A DNA stretch of 64,000 bases from Pseudovibrio sp. M1P-2-3 (GCF_031501865.1 NZ_JARRCW010000001.1:443001-507000), one strand, 5' to 3'; numbered from the stretch's first letter, positions 25,433 through 34,480 are shown. Numbers and translations: made by a program. The notes: a model not told the origin generated them from the letters alone.

Positions 25433-26035
25433 GTGCAAAGTGAAACAAGTGATCCGGGAGCCGTTGGGTTCGCTGGATTTGGAATGACCACCTTTACGCT
25501 GCAAATGCAAAACATCGGATTGCTCGAAGGCACGGGGCCGATCATTTGGCTTGGTTTTTTTGTGGGCGGTCTTGCCCAGTTTATCGCTGGCCTTCAGGCA
25601 TTTAAAAGCGGCAATAACTTTGGCTACAGCGCTTTCACAATCTACGGCGTTTTCTGGCTGGCATTTTGTGGTCTCCTCACGGGCAACGAACTGGGTTTCT
25701 TTGAAAGCACACCAGCGGATATGGGCTGGTTCACCGTGCCGTTTGCAATCTATTCTGCAATTTTGATGTATGCGGCGCTGCATAACACCTTGCAAGATGC
25801 GATTACGTCCATCAGCTTGAACATCGGTTTGGCTCTGTCGCTTTTGGGCAGCTTTGTGGATCCTGCGTTTATGGTCGCCTCAGGCTATGCTCTGACTATC
25901 ACTTCTTTGTCCGCGCTCTACAGCTTTGCGGCCATCATTTATAAAGAAGCACTTGGTCGTGAAGTGCTGCCAAAGGGGCAGCCACTGCTGTGCGCCTCAA
26001 AGCCTATGCCCCCAAAGCTGAAATCTGTAGCCTGA
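25433..26035 (+). CDS. Acetate uptake family protein (GPR1/FUN34/YaaH, SatP-like)
   Basis: The 200-residue integral membrane protein has about six hydrophobic helices. Its start is GTG at 25433 with GGAGG eight bases upstream. That start gives DPGAVGFAGFGMTT, which aligns with NPAPLGLMGFGMTT of Escherichia coli SatP, the family signature; a later ATG would cut it off. Members take up acetate and succinate with protons. The residues LxxGTGPIIWLGFFVGGLAQ that follow are also typical. It stands alone between two hairpin repeats, after a terminator. Confidence 0.88.
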   Translation: MQSETSDPGAVGFAGFGMTTFTLQMQNIGLLEGTGPIIWLGFFVGGLAQFIAGLQAFKSGNNFGYSAFTIYGVFWLAFCGLLTGNELGFFESTPADMGWFTVPFAIYSAILMYAALHNTLQDAITSISLNIGLALSLLGSFVDPAFMVASGYALTITSLSALYSFAAIIYKEALGREVLPKGQPLLCASKPMPPKLKSVA

Positions 26036-26060
26036 AACAGCAAATAACGATGTAACTTGA

Positions 26061-26128
26061 CCCCGGATCAAGTCCGGGGAGACACCCTGTTTATTTCCAA
26101 GGGGATACCGATCACCGAGCCGGTATCC
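26061..26128. repeat. Dispersed alphaproteobacterial hairpin repeat, copy 2
   Basis: CCCCGGATCAAGTCCGGGG is repeated exactly at 26061-26079, then GAGACA. A second stem, GGATACCG (26103-26110)/CGGTATCC (26121-26128), follows with a different sequence but the same layout as copy 1. It lies between convergent genes and may help end transcription. Confidence 0.85.
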
Positions 26129-26165
26129 ATAAATACCCAAAGGTTCCCCTTAATACTGAGTGGTA

Positions 26166-27284
26166 TTAGCGCGATTTTTTCAGGTCCGTCCCTTTAGCTT
26201 TTGGGTGGAACGCCCAAATGCGGGAGAGGCGACGGGTCAGGCTTTGTTTCCAACGTAAATTCCGCCGTATATTCAAAAAACTGTCCTCGTCCAGCTGCCG
26301 CAACAGGACAAGCAGAGTGCGGACAGCCTCATCAGCCTGATCCGCCCGCCATCCATTCATGGAGACCTCGGGATAAAAAGAAAAGTCCTCCTTAAACAAG
26401 GCAGGTAAACTGGAAATGCCAAATTCGGTGTTCAGTTGTCTGTTGCTGTCCCGGTAACGTTCATAAATGGCAATTGCCTGTTTCTTGCTGGGAAGCGCTT
26501 GTGGCGAGCGCTGCAGGTTTTGGATGAGTGTTCGGCGCAAATGCCCGTGCGGGAACTGGGCTTCTTCAAGCAGATGATAGAAATGCTTTTCAAGCTGCCC
26601 AATGGCCTCGTTCATCCTTAGTTTCTCGATGCGCCCTATGCCGAGCAACTGGCAAAAGTCATCAATTACATCACTATTTTGAAGCTGACTGGCCTCAAAC
26701 ACGCGGGGAATGATATTCTTTTTCCCAAACACATTGCTCCAGATTTTTAAGCGCTGGTGGTAGTTGAGGTAGTTATCAAAGTGTGGCTCAAAGTCCGGAA
26801 TAGCTTTGGTGCTGGTTCCATAAAATGACCTCCCCCAAGAGTGACGGTCCTTTTCGGATTGCTGGAAATGGGAGATCAGTTGACGATCCTGCCGCCGCAG
26901 GTAGATGATAACTTTCACCTGTGCGAAATACGTCCTCAAGGCCTTATGAAACTGGATCAACTCGCCTTCATCAAACACCCAGGAAAAATGCTCGCTGGAA
27001 AAAATAACAGAACCGCTTACGTTTGCGAGCTGTTGGGCGAGCTTTTCTTTTTCTAAAATGAAAGCCCCTTTGCCACTTTGCAGGTCTGACGTATTGCGCC
27101 CCAGCCAAAGGTATGCATGCCCGCGAGGCTCCTCCTTGCCATCCGGCTGCATGCTAAACACGCTAAATCCCTGCTCCGCCAAAACCCTACGGCTATTATA
27201 CAGGCTATGTTGAAGCGATGTTGTACCGGTTTTGTGACTGCCAATATGGAGGTAAAGTGTCTTGGGTTTTGGTGTATTGTTCAC
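26166..27284 (-). CDS. Sulfotransferase-like protein 1
   Basis: The N-terminus (LYLHIGSHKTGTTSLQ, K18-T22) is the PAPS 5'-phosphosulfate-binding loop pattern of the sulfotransferase superfamily. A segment near residue 92 (VIFSSEHFSW) followed by VKVIIYLRRQDRQLISH (about 120-140) matches the 3'-phosphate-binding region of bacterial carbohydrate sulfotransferase-like proteins. No signal peptide is seen, so action is cytoplasmic. The acceptor is unknown; a surface polysaccharide or lipid is plausible. A paralog lies at 50926. The start is GTG, with a dispersed repeat just upstream and no operon partner. Confidence 0.75.
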   Translation of the reverse strand: MNNTPKPKTLYLHIGSHKTGTTSLQHSLYNSRRVLAEQGFSVFSMQPDGKEEPRGHAYLWLGRNTSDLQSGKGAFILEKEKLAQQLANVSGSVIFSSEHFSWVFDEGELIQFHKALRTYFAQVKVIIYLRRQDRQLISHFQQSEKDRHSWGRSFYGTSTKAIPDFEPHFDNYLNYHQRLKIWSNVFGKKNIIPRVFEASQLQNSDVIDDFCQLLGIGRIEKLRMNEAIGQLEKHFYHLLEEAQFPHGHLRRTLIQNLQRSPQALPSKKQAIAIYERYRDSNRQLNTEFGISSLPALFKEDFSFYPEVSMNGWRADQADEAVRTLLVLLRQLDEDSFLNIRRNLRWKQSLTRRLSRIWAFHPKAKGTDLKKSR

Positions 27285-27302
27285 GCTTGTGCCTTGCGCC
27301 CT

Positions 27303-27367
27303 TTAGAGCACGTTGCGTTCATTCGCATTCACGCTTCGCACTCTAACTTTTATATTTCAAACGACAA
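27303..27367. repeat. Dispersed palindromic repeat (copy C)
   Basis: TTTAGAGCACGTTGCGTTCA, then TTCGCATTCA, then CGCACTCTAA resembles the left half of the repeat at 13752. The large 20-bp stem is lost. It lies directly upstream of sulfotransferase-like gene 1. Confidence 0.6.
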
Positions 27368-27474
27368 GAATTCGCTTGAAATACCGGTGTCGTACCTCTT
27401 TGGCCTCCTCCTCAACAGTATTGGGGGGAGCCATCTTTTAGCGTTGCACAGGCGGGTCAGTTGTAAAATCCGTG

Positions 27475-28248
27475 TTATATACTGGTTCTTTCCTTAGGCA
27501 CTTCCTGCTGTCCATGGGGGTAGCCAATCCACAGGTCTAGAAAATCTCGCAGCCATTGTTGAACTCTTGGCTCGAAGATCTCCCGTCCCGAGAAATGGTC
27601 ATGCCTGCTTTGTGCTCCCGGGTCCTTCATCCGCTCGGAGGCTTTCGTGGTCCAACGGTGCATCATGGCCTGTGTCAGCTCCGGATGGAATTGAATCCCA
27701 AAACCCTTCTCTCCAAAACGAAAGGCTTGATTGGGAAAATCGCCAGGTCCCGAGGCCAGAAGCTCCGCACTTGAGGGAAGAGAAAACCCCTCCTGATGCC
27801 ATTGGTAAACCTTGGAGGGCCACTGCATGAAGTTCTTGCCCGCCTGCGTTGGCTCAATAGGGTAATACCCGATTTCCACTCGTCCCTTGCCATTGGGCTG
27901 CACAGTTCCCCCCAAGTGGCGCGCAAGCATCTGGGCGCCAAGGCAAATTCCCAGATAGGGCTTGTTTTCGGCAAGGGGAACCTTGATCCACTCGGTTTCG
28001 CGAAGAATATAGGGATCGGTATCATTGGCAGACTGCGGCCCGCCAAAGATGATGGCACCGGCGTGGTCTTCCATGGTTTCGGGAAGGGGACTGCCAAATC
28101 TGGGGCGGCGCATATCCAGCTGGAAGCCACGTTTAACCAGCTCGTGCCCCACACGCCCCGGTGTCGAGCCTTCTTGATGGAGAATAATCAGGACTTTGGG
28201 AGCATCTACCGTTTTCAGTGGGGGCTTTGCTTGCACGAATTCTCTCAT
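27475..28248 (-). CDS. Class I glutamine amidotransferase-like protein
   Basis: A GATase1 domain fills the protein. Nucleophile Cys is C102 in YLGICLGAQ, and the His-Glu pair is H188/E190 in FGIQFHPE. AIIFGGPQSAND (about 65-76) is also typical. It resembles the stand-alone amidotransferases related to the GMP synthase glutaminase half, whose partners are often unknown. The start overlaps the stop of the TerB-like gene by four bases (ATGA), so the two are translationally coupled on the minus strand. The ammonia acceptor is not known. Confidence 0.85.
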   Translation of the reverse strand: MREFVQAKPPLKTVDAPKVLIILHQEGSTPGRVGHELVKRGFQLDMRRPRFGSPLPETMEDHAGAIIFGGPQSANDTDPYILRETEWIKVPLAENKPYLGICLGAQMLARHLGGTVQPNGKGRVEIGYYPIEPTQAGKNFMQWPSKVYQWHQEGFSLPSSAELLASGPGDFPNQAFRFGEKGFGIQFHPELTQAMMHRWTTKASERMKDPGAQSRHDHFSGREIFEPRVQQWLRDFLDLWIGYPHGQQEVPKERTSI

Positions 28249-28712
28249 CGCCCTTTTGCATAGGATTGGGCGACCTTGTGTTTAAGGTCCATTCTGTCGC
28301 GGGAGGAGACACCAAGCAATTCGGCAACGCGCCAGATCGTGTTATCTTCGAACTCATGCACCGAGCCGTCTGCATAGACCATCTTCCACATCATCTCGAT
28401 GATGGTCAGTCGCTCCTGTTCATCCAGCTCCCTTTTAAGAACCGATGTAAACCCATAAAGGTCAACGGACTCTTCATCCCGTTCCTTTGCTTGTTCAATC
28501 AGCTCTTTTGTCTGGCTGTCGTCGAGGTGGTAATGTTGTTTAAGAGTATCGTTAAGTGCGGCGATCTCCACATCTTCCACGGTGCCATCAACAGCAATAA
28601 TGTGAAAAAGCAGAGCAGCAGCAGCCAGACGCGTGTCATCCTCCTGATAACCATGTTTTTTTACATCGCCTTTTGTAAGGTCTTTTAGAAATGATTTTAA
28701 AGTGTCCAGCAT
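28245..28712 (-). CDS. TerB-like domain protein
   Basis: The start chosen is the ATG at 28712 (MLDTLKSFLKD). The 155-residue all-helical protein has the TerB/co-chaperone-like pattern: acidic metal-binding-type stretches HIIAVDGTVEDVEIAAL (about 37-53) and VYADGSVHEFEDNTIW (about 111-126). Such proteins occur beyond tellurite operons and their role is unclear. No other ter gene is near, so I would not call it tellurite resistance. It is coupled to the amidotransferase gene by a 4-base overlap. Confidence 0.85.
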   Translation of the reverse strand: MLDTLKSFLKDLTKGDVKKHGYQEDDTRLAAAALLFHIIAVDGTVEDVEIAALNDTLKQHYHLDDSQTKELIEQAKERDEESVDLYGFTSVLKRELDEQERLTIIEMMWKMVYADGSVHEFEDNTIWRVAELLGVSSRDRMDLKHKVAQSYAKGR

Positions 28713-29034
28713 CAGAAATACCAGTTTGTTATAGGGCTCACCAATGGTAACGCGAAGCAACGCCCATGCCAAATGTTTACATGCCGATTTTGAGGGGCCT
28801 GCTTTTACCGTTAAAACTCAAGGAAAACTCTCTCGTTTTCTCCCTTAAATGCCGGTGTAAAACCCGTTGCGAATTCCGCTTAAACTTGGCCGATCTGCGG
28901 GTAAGTGAGTAAGGCTCCATATTTTCGTCGCTTTTTCCTTGCCCATGGGGGCTACTTTTTTACCAAGCTGCGGTAAGAACAGGTTTACATGCTTTGGGTA
29001 AAAGCGCCGCTCTGAATCGGGTATAGCGAAACGA

Positions 29035-31911
29035 ATGAAACGAGTAAGTCTTTTTCTGGGCGCTTTAATGGCGCTGGTCATTGGTGCCTTGGTGATGGCC
29101 CCAAGCCTTGTTCCGCAAGAAAAGTGGACGGCAGCTTTTGCAAAGAACTTCTTTAAGCAAACGGGCTGGGCGCTGCGTTTGGATGGACGCAGCACGTTCA
29201 AGCTGCTTCCCTCGCCCGTGCTGGAAGTCGAAAATGTTGGCATTGCCGGCGCCTCGGCCACAAACGGGCTCGAGTTCGCACAAAGTGAGCGTATGGTACT
29301 TGGTCTTGGCTGGCTGAGCATTTTGCAAGCAGAGCCGGGCATTGACTATGTGATTTTGGAAAAGCCCCGCTTTGATTTGCAGGTGGATGAAGATGGAACG
29401 CGCAGCTGGGCTCCCTCAGTTTCAACAGGGGAAGAGACATCTGGCACTTCCTCCGGTTTCAATCTTACGCAACTATTTACACCGCTCCAGACAGCTGGTG
29501 CAGTGGAGCTCCGTGTCGTTCAAGGTGAGCTTAGCTATCAAAACAAGAAGACAAAAGCGGATGTTTCCCTAACGAACCTTGATGCTCTTCTGCTTTCCGC
29601 TGGGCATGGGGGAGACCTTACGCTTGAAGGACAAGTAACCTCGCAAGACATTCCCTACCGTTTTGAAGGACGTCTTGGGTCTTTGGCTGCATTTTTTGAA
29701 AAAAGACCAAGCTCGGTGGATTTGGCTGTATCCGTGGCAAACGAAGCGGAAGCTGCAGCGCAGGGGCAGGTGACTTGGGCCGGTGCGCCTTTGGGCAATC
29801 TGGCGTTGAGTGTTGAAGTCTCCAAACCTGAGGCATTCTTCACCCGCATAGGCCATCCAGTTTCCCCAGAGCTTGAACCGGTTGCAGTGACGGGCAGGGC
29901 ATCCCTACAGGAAAAGGGCTTGGAACTGCGGGACGTTCGCTTGCAGGCAGGTGAGTTGATGCTGGAAGGCACGGCCAATTGGGAGCGGGGAGATAAGCAA
30001 AACCAGTTAACTGCAAAAGTGAACGGTGCGTCAATTCCCTTCCAGACACTACTACAAATGTTAGGCGCTCAAAACCTTGCTGCGGGAGAGGGGGAGGTTT
30101 CCCTTACCTTGAGCGCTCAAGGACAGTCTTTGGAGGCACTTGCCAGAGACTTGAATATTGAAGGAACTGCGCGTGTGAAAGACGCAAAATTAGAGCAGAT
30201 AAAATTGCCAGATGCTCTTGCGCGCAAAGACGATGGCGAGACTTTAGAAGCTCTTGGACTGGATGTAACCTTCTCTGGCGACGGAAGTTCAGCGGTTGTG
30301 ACTGGTGAGGCCAACTGGCGCGGGGAACCTTTGGAACTTTCAGGCACTGTGACAGATGGATTTGTCGTAAGCCTTAAAGCGGCCAACCCGCGCTTTTCCG
30401 CTGGCTATTCAACAGGAGAGCAAAGCGGCTATACCCTGTCTTTTGAAACCGAGCAGTTCGTCAAGTTTGCCAAGTGGTATGGGCTGGAACTCCCTGAAGT
30501 GTTGCAGGACAATAAACTGTCTGCCTCCGGTACGTTCTCACAACAAGACGAGGAGCTCCAAGTCAAGGAGCTGTCGGTTTTCTTGGGTGATACACGGCTG
30601 GAAGGCGATATTCATGTGACGCAAGAGGCAACTCCTTTGCTAAAAGGCGAGCTGGCTATGTCCGGCCTGTCTGTCGATGGTACCTTTTTGAATGGGCAGG
30701 GCGAAGATGGACAAAACAGCACCGGTATCCCGCTGGATCTGTCTCACTTGAACATAGACTTGAACCTTGATTTGCAAGACCTTCGTATTGGCGATCTGGC
30801 GGTGGACAGTGCAACCCTCTACGCCCATTCAAAAGATGAACGGCTTTACTGGGATTTTAAACAGGCAAGCCTTTATGGCGGTGCGGCTTCCGGGCGAATT
30901 GTGACCCATCTGGAACAGGGCATGCCGGCGTTGGAAGCCGATATTTCCCTTCGCTCTGTAAACGCCGATCCGTTTTTGGCATCAATATCCAACCTGCCAC
31001 GGGTTGAAGGTACTTTGAATGCGGTAGTGGATGTGGCGAGCAAAGGGGATACGCAGGCCCGGCTGTGGGGAAATGCAGAAGGAGCCCTCAGCTTCCGTCT
31101 GGATAACGGACGACTTCATAGTCTGGATCTGGATCAGATGGCCCGCACTTTAAAAGTGAGCGCCATTAAAGGATGGCCTTTGAGTGATGGTGCTTCCACT
31201 CCCTTTGTTACATGGGGTGCTGAAGTCACGTTTACCCAAGGCAAAGCCCAGTTCAACGGTTTATCCCTTCAAAGCAACCAGTCCCTTATTGAGGGGCGTG
31301 GGGCAATCGACTTGAAAGACGGAACTGTAGATTGGAAACTGGTTCCAAGCTTTATCGAGAAAACAAACCTGCCGATTGACAGTGATAAAGTTCAGTTTGG
31401 CCCGCAAGAAACACCTGTTCAGGTGGCTGGGGGCCTGTCACTGCCAGATTTCTCGGTGGGAGAAAAGACCGGTGAAGATACTGCCTCTCTTTCCAGCTCT
31501 CGCAGTAAAGCTGGAAAAGAAGTCTCCAAACGCCTTGCAGAACAGTTGTCGGCCCAAAAACTTGCCCGGAAACTGAAAACACAACCTGTAGATGCCAATG
31601 ATGGAGAAACTCAAACAGCTTCTATCAGGGCAAAAGTCTCTAATGCAGCTGAAAGTGTGGCTGTGGCAGAAACCTCTCTTCCGCCAATGGTGCCGAAAAA
31701 CAAGCCGGAGGGAATGGCGACAATTTCCGCTGCTCCGCTCAATATAGTTCAGGCTCGAAAGTCGCTTCTACAACGTCAGCGCGATGCGGAGTTTTCCTCC
31801 GGAGAAATCGATATTGACGATGTGATTTCAGGCAAAGCAGACGATGCCTCCGTGTTGGAATCTATTGAAAAGGGCTGGGGTATGAACCCGGGCGATTTGT
31901 CGGGGGAATAA
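29035..31911 (+). CDS. AsmA-family protein
   Basis: The 958-residue protein has an N-terminal signal-anchor (about residues 4-24), an AsmA N-domain (WALRLDGRSTFKLLPSPVLEVENVGI) and long repetitive beta-structure. The AsmA C-domain lies near residues 630-790 (GTLNAVVDVASKGDT, then LEGRGAIDLKDGTVD-type). AsmA-like proteins form grooves bridging the envelope and are linked to lipid transport and outer-membrane homeostasis. The last ~130 residues are charged and probably disordered. ATG 29035 follows a weak binding site, and the promoter must lie upstream in the gap to the TerB-like gene. A hairpin follows the stop. Confidence 0.88.
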   Translation: MKRVSLFLGALMALVIGALVMAPSLVPQEKWTAAFAKNFFKQTGWALRLDGRSTFKLLPSPVLEVENVGIAGASATNGLEFAQSERMVLGLGWLSILQAEPGIDYVILEKPRFDLQVDEDGTRSWAPSVSTGEETSGTSSGFNLTQLFTPLQTAGAVELRVVQGELSYQNKKTKADVSLTNLDALLLSAGHGGDLTLEGQVTSQDIPYRFEGRLGSLAAFFEKRPSSVDLAVSVANEAEAAAQGQVTWAGAPLGNLALSVEVSKPEAFFTRIGHPVSPELEPVAVTGRASLQEKGLELRDVRLQAGELMLEGTANWERGDKQNQLTAKVNGASIPFQTLLQMLGAQNLAAGEGEVSLTLSAQGQSLEALARDLNIEGTARVKDAKLEQIKLPDALARKDDGETLEALGLDVTFSGDGSSAVVTGEANWRGEPLELSGTVTDGFVVSLKAANPRFSAGYSTGEQSGYTLSFETEQFVKFAKWYGLELPEVLQDNKLSASGTFSQQDEELQVKELSVFLGDTRLEGDIHVTQEATPLLKGELAMSGLSVDGTFLNGQGEDGQNSTGIPLDLSHLNIDLNLDLQDLRIGDLAVDSATLYAHSKDERLYWDFKQASLYGGAASGRIVTHLEQGMPALEADISLRSVNADPFLASISNLPRVEGTLNAVVDVASKGDTQARLWGNAEGALSFRLDNGRLHSLDLDQMARTLKVSAIKGWPLSDGASTPFVTWGAEVTFTQGKAQFNGLSLQSNQSLIEGRGAIDLKDGTVDWKLVPSFIEKTNLPIDSDKVQFGPQETPVQVAGGLSLPDFSVGEKTGEDTASLSSSRSKAGKEVSKRLAEQLSAQKLARKLKTQPVDANDGETQTASIRAKVSNAAESVAVAETSLPPMVPKNKPEGMATISAAPLNIVQARKSLLQRQRDAEFSSGEIDIDDVISGKADDASVLESIEKGWGMNPGDLSGE

Positions 31912-31921
31912 GTCAAGTTCT

Positions 31922-31965
31922 AGATAGGGGAGCACTCATGTCAAAGAGAGCTTGCTTCCCTATCT
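31922..31965. terminator. Hairpin between convergent asmA-like and fosX-like genes
   Basis: AGATAGGGGAGCA (31922-31934) and TGCTTCCCTATCT (31953-31965) pair over 13 positions with one G-T pair. It could end both convergent transcripts, and a short T-stretch follows on the plus strand. Confidence 0.65.
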
Positions 31966-31978
31966 TTGTCAGGAAACA

Positions 31979-32383
31979 TTACTTTTTCGCGTATGATTTT
32001 AAACGCTGGTCAAGTGTGCCTGTGTGCAGCTCAAATAAGTGATTGTCATCATCATAGAAGTAAAGAGAGCGGCCTTCTCCATCAACGCGCGGTCTGTCAG
32101 GTAGCAGTTCTACTCCAATGCGCTCAAGCCGTTGGCGGTAGCCATCCAATGTGTCATCGCTGACTTTAAAAGCCACATGGTTGTAGCTGCGTGATGGCAG
32201 GGCCTCGCCCTCCATCGTGGCGATCCACAGACTGCCCACCATGAAAAAGCGTTCCTTGGACTTTGAGAAGGTCTTCTCGCCGCTCTCATAAACCTGCTCA
32301 GCGCCCAATCCTTCAACGAGGATTTCAGCCATCCGGTCCAGATCGGCGACGATAAAAGTAATGTGGCTCAAGCCTTCAATCAT
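31979..32383 (-). CDS. FosX-type fosfomycin-resistance epoxide hydrolase (glyoxalase fold)
   Basis: The protein starts MIEGLSHIT at ATG 32383. With this start the metal ligands fall at H7, H69 and E118 and the catalytic base at E44, the same numbers as in Listeria FosX. The motifs GEKTFSKSKERFF, MEGE..PSRSYNHVAF, DRPRVDGEGRSLYFYD and NHLFELHTGTL align along the whole length (134 residues). FosX opens the fosfomycin epoxide with water using Mn2+, independent of glutathione. It is a single gene with no mobile element nearby, so this is an intrinsic chromosomal copy. Activity on fosfomycin is inferred from residue conservation. Confidence 0.88.
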   Translation of the reverse strand: MIEGLSHITFIVADLDRMAEILVEGLGAEQVYESGEKTFSKSKERFFMVGSLWIATMEGEALPSRSYNHVAFKVSDDTLDGYRQRLERIGVELLPDRPRVDGEGRSLYFYDDDNHLFELHTGTLDQRLKSYAKK

Positions 32384-32450
32384 TTCATTTTCCAAACTAC
32401 CAAAGGGGGGGGAGATCTATGGGCTGCCCTTTCAAAGGAAGGGAGCTTGT

Positions 32451-32897
32451 TTAAGCCAGCTTCTTTGTATTTCCAGCAGGAGCGCCCTGTTCCTCTTGCC
32501 GCCAACTGGCAAACAGAAGCAATAGGGGAACACCGCCAATAAATTCTATCGTAATTGGGATGTATTCGTGAGGAATAGGTCCATACTCTAAAAATCCATA
32601 GAGGCGGGCAAAGCCACCCAGCACCACAACAAGAAGGCCCAGTAGGATAAAGTCTGGTTTCTTGCGGGGCAGCACGGCACCAACCGCAAGCGACACCCCG
32701 ACAATGAACCAGCATACCGCGAGAAAACGCAGGTCATTGTCCAGTCCGGCAATCGACTCGTAAGGTACATATCCAAGTTCATAGTCTTCAAGTGCACCGT
32801 TTACACCGCCCAAAAACTGGCGAAGGCCAGTCAACATTGCAATTATGGCGAAAAAGCCTGCTCCCACCCGCAAAATCGTTAGTTTCAAGTTTTTCAT
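32451..32897 (-). CDS. DUF4345 family membrane protein
   Basis: The start chosen is ATG 32897 (MKNLKLTILRVG) with AGGG five bases upstream. The 148-residue protein has about four hydrophobic helices, with the conserved GLRQFLGGVNGAL and FARLYGFLEYGPIP loops of the DUF4345 family. The function is unknown. It is not coupled to the FosX-like gene (68 bases apart) but lies on the same strand. Confidence 0.75.
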   Translation of the reverse strand: MKNLKLTILRVGAGFFAIIAMLTGLRQFLGGVNGALEDYELGYVPYESIAGLDNDLRFLAVCWFIVGVSLAVGAVLPRKKPDFILLGLLVVVLGGFARLYGFLEYGPIPHEYIPITIEFIGGVPLLLLFASWRQEEQGAPAGNTKKLA

Positions 32898-33164
32898 GTT
32901 TGCCCTCATCAACGGCCCTCAGCGCGGCCTTCGGGAATAGTTGTGGGCGTAGCTTGATGAAATCAACTCAACAAATTTTGAACGAAATTGATCGTCTCAG
33001 GCTCTCTACAGCGTTTGGGTAGGTTCCTGGTTCCCCGTATCCGGAAGCTCCAGAGCCGACTATTTAACCTTAAAATAATTTTATGCGAATCGGTATAGAA
33101 ATAGCAAAGCCGAAACACAACATAAAAGGTACACCCAGCAAAACGTGGTTATAGGAGATTGGCT

Positions 33165-34121
33165 ATGTCTACCCACAAAAAGAACACGGAAGTAACCGGA
33201 AATGGTTTATCTGCTTTTCGTCGCAGTGCCCGCCGCTTGAGCCGCCAAGTTCGGTCCCTCGCATATAGCCGCGCCATCCCCACAAATTACTTCAGCCAGT
33301 ATGACGGCATCGGCCCGAAACTCTATCAAGTTAACGGATTGGTTTATGCATATGAACATAAGTTTGCCCGTTCAATGATCTTGCGCTCACCCGAGGGCAT
33401 TGCGGTGTTCGATTGTTTTAGCCTGATCCATGCAAAGGGCATGAAACAGGCTCTTGCAAAGACGTTTCCTGATGAGAAGGTCCGGTGGCTTGTTTATTCA
33501 CACAATCATCTGGATCATATTCGCGGCTCGGAGCTCTTTGAGGGAGCAGAGGTTATTGGTCATCGGGACATCAACATGCTGGTGGCAGACTGGCCCAAGC
33601 TGGGTGCAAACATATCCAAGGTGACGCAGCCGATTGAAGGAGATACCCGCCTGTCACTAGGGGGCGTGGAAATTGATGCACTTTATATGCCTTGGTCCCA
33701 CTCTCAAACCCTCTATGCGTTTCATGTACTGCAAGATGATGTGGTCTTTGCGCCTGACATGATGTTTGTGAATCTCGTCCCTCCCTTTGATTTTCCTGAC
33801 TTTTATTCACCGGGTTACATTCGTGCGCTTAACCGTCTGGTGGACCTGAATGCTCAGTTCTACATCCCCAGCCATGGTGTGAGGGGAGACCTGAGTGACC
33901 TCAAGGCGTTTCGGGATATGACCGTAGAGTTTGAGCAGGTCATCCAACAGGAAATATTGCACTGGGGAGTCGAGCGGATGGATGATACCAAAATCATGCG
34001 AAAAACCCTTAAAAGCTCCTACGAGAAATTGCAGCCCAAGTATGGAAGAGTGCATGGCTTTGAGGCTTTCTTCGTTGCTAAATTTGGCCGACATTACGGT
34101 GGGGCTTTCCTTGGCTATTAA
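33165..34121 (+). CDS. Metallo-beta-lactamase-fold hydrolase
   Basis: The start is ATG 33165, seven bases after AGGAG. Residues 113-118 are HNHLDH, the zinc motif HxHxDH, and IPSHGVRGD (about 231-239) supplies a later His. The 318-residue length and FDCFSLIHAKGMKQAL region are those of general MBL hydrolases similar to alkyl-sulfatase or quinolone-signal-type relatives. The substrate cannot be assigned. No signal peptide is seen; residues 1-30 are basic. A stable hairpin follows the gene. Confidence 0.82.
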   Translation: MSTHKKNTEVTGNGLSAFRRSARRLSRQVRSLAYSRAIPTNYFSQYDGIGPKLYQVNGLVYAYEHKFARSMILRSPEGIAVFDCFSLIHAKGMKQALAKTFPDEKVRWLVYSHNHLDHIRGSELFEGAEVIGHRDINMLVADWPKLGANISKVTQPIEGDTRLSLGGVEIDALYMPWSHSQTLYAFHVLQDDVVFAPDMMFVNLVPPFDFPDFYSPGYIRALNRLVDLNAQFYIPSHGVRGDLSDLKAFRDMTVEFEQVIQQEILHWGVERMDDTKIMRKTLKSSYEKLQPKYGRVHGFEAFFVAKFGRHYGGAFLGY

Positions 34122-34480
34122 TCTGTCCTCAGGCTTTAATAGGGAAGAAAATAGGAAGTGCTTCTGAAGAAGATGCCACTGCTGCGGCTCCGAACGTTTG
34201 GAGCTGCAGCGGCACTTATTGGAGACCAAAAGGTTCAGTACCGCGCAAATTGAAGAGGTGCGCGGGGCATGAATTAGGGGCTAAAGTATAGGGGCCTGAT
34301 CCTGAAGTAATTTTTGCCTGAGGTTTCAAGCGAAAGCATAAGACGCATTGGAATGCTGTTGGTTTTGGCAAATTGATTTTTTTATTACGGCGTATCGCGA
34401 AAAGTGGGCATCGGTTTTCGGATTGAGATACGCGAAAAAGTAACACCTCACTGATGTAAACGGTTTTGGGCACTCACAGT
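34122..34480. other. Gap with hairpin between MBL and glycosyltransferase genes
   Basis: TGCC...GCTGCGGCTCC (34174-34191) pairs with GGAGCTGCAGC and GGCA (34200-34214), a strong bulged hairpin suited to end the MBL gene transcript. The remaining 260 bases show no gene and should contain the promoter of the next gene. Confidence 0.5.

Noticed and set aside
28245-28712. Tellurite-resistance operon
   Set aside because: Only a TerB-like domain is present; no terA, terC, terD or terE genes nearby.
28845-29342. 165-codon minus-strand frame
   Set aside because: Overlaps the start of the asmA-like gene, which has a clear signal anchor and family pattern; its own composition is not protein-like.
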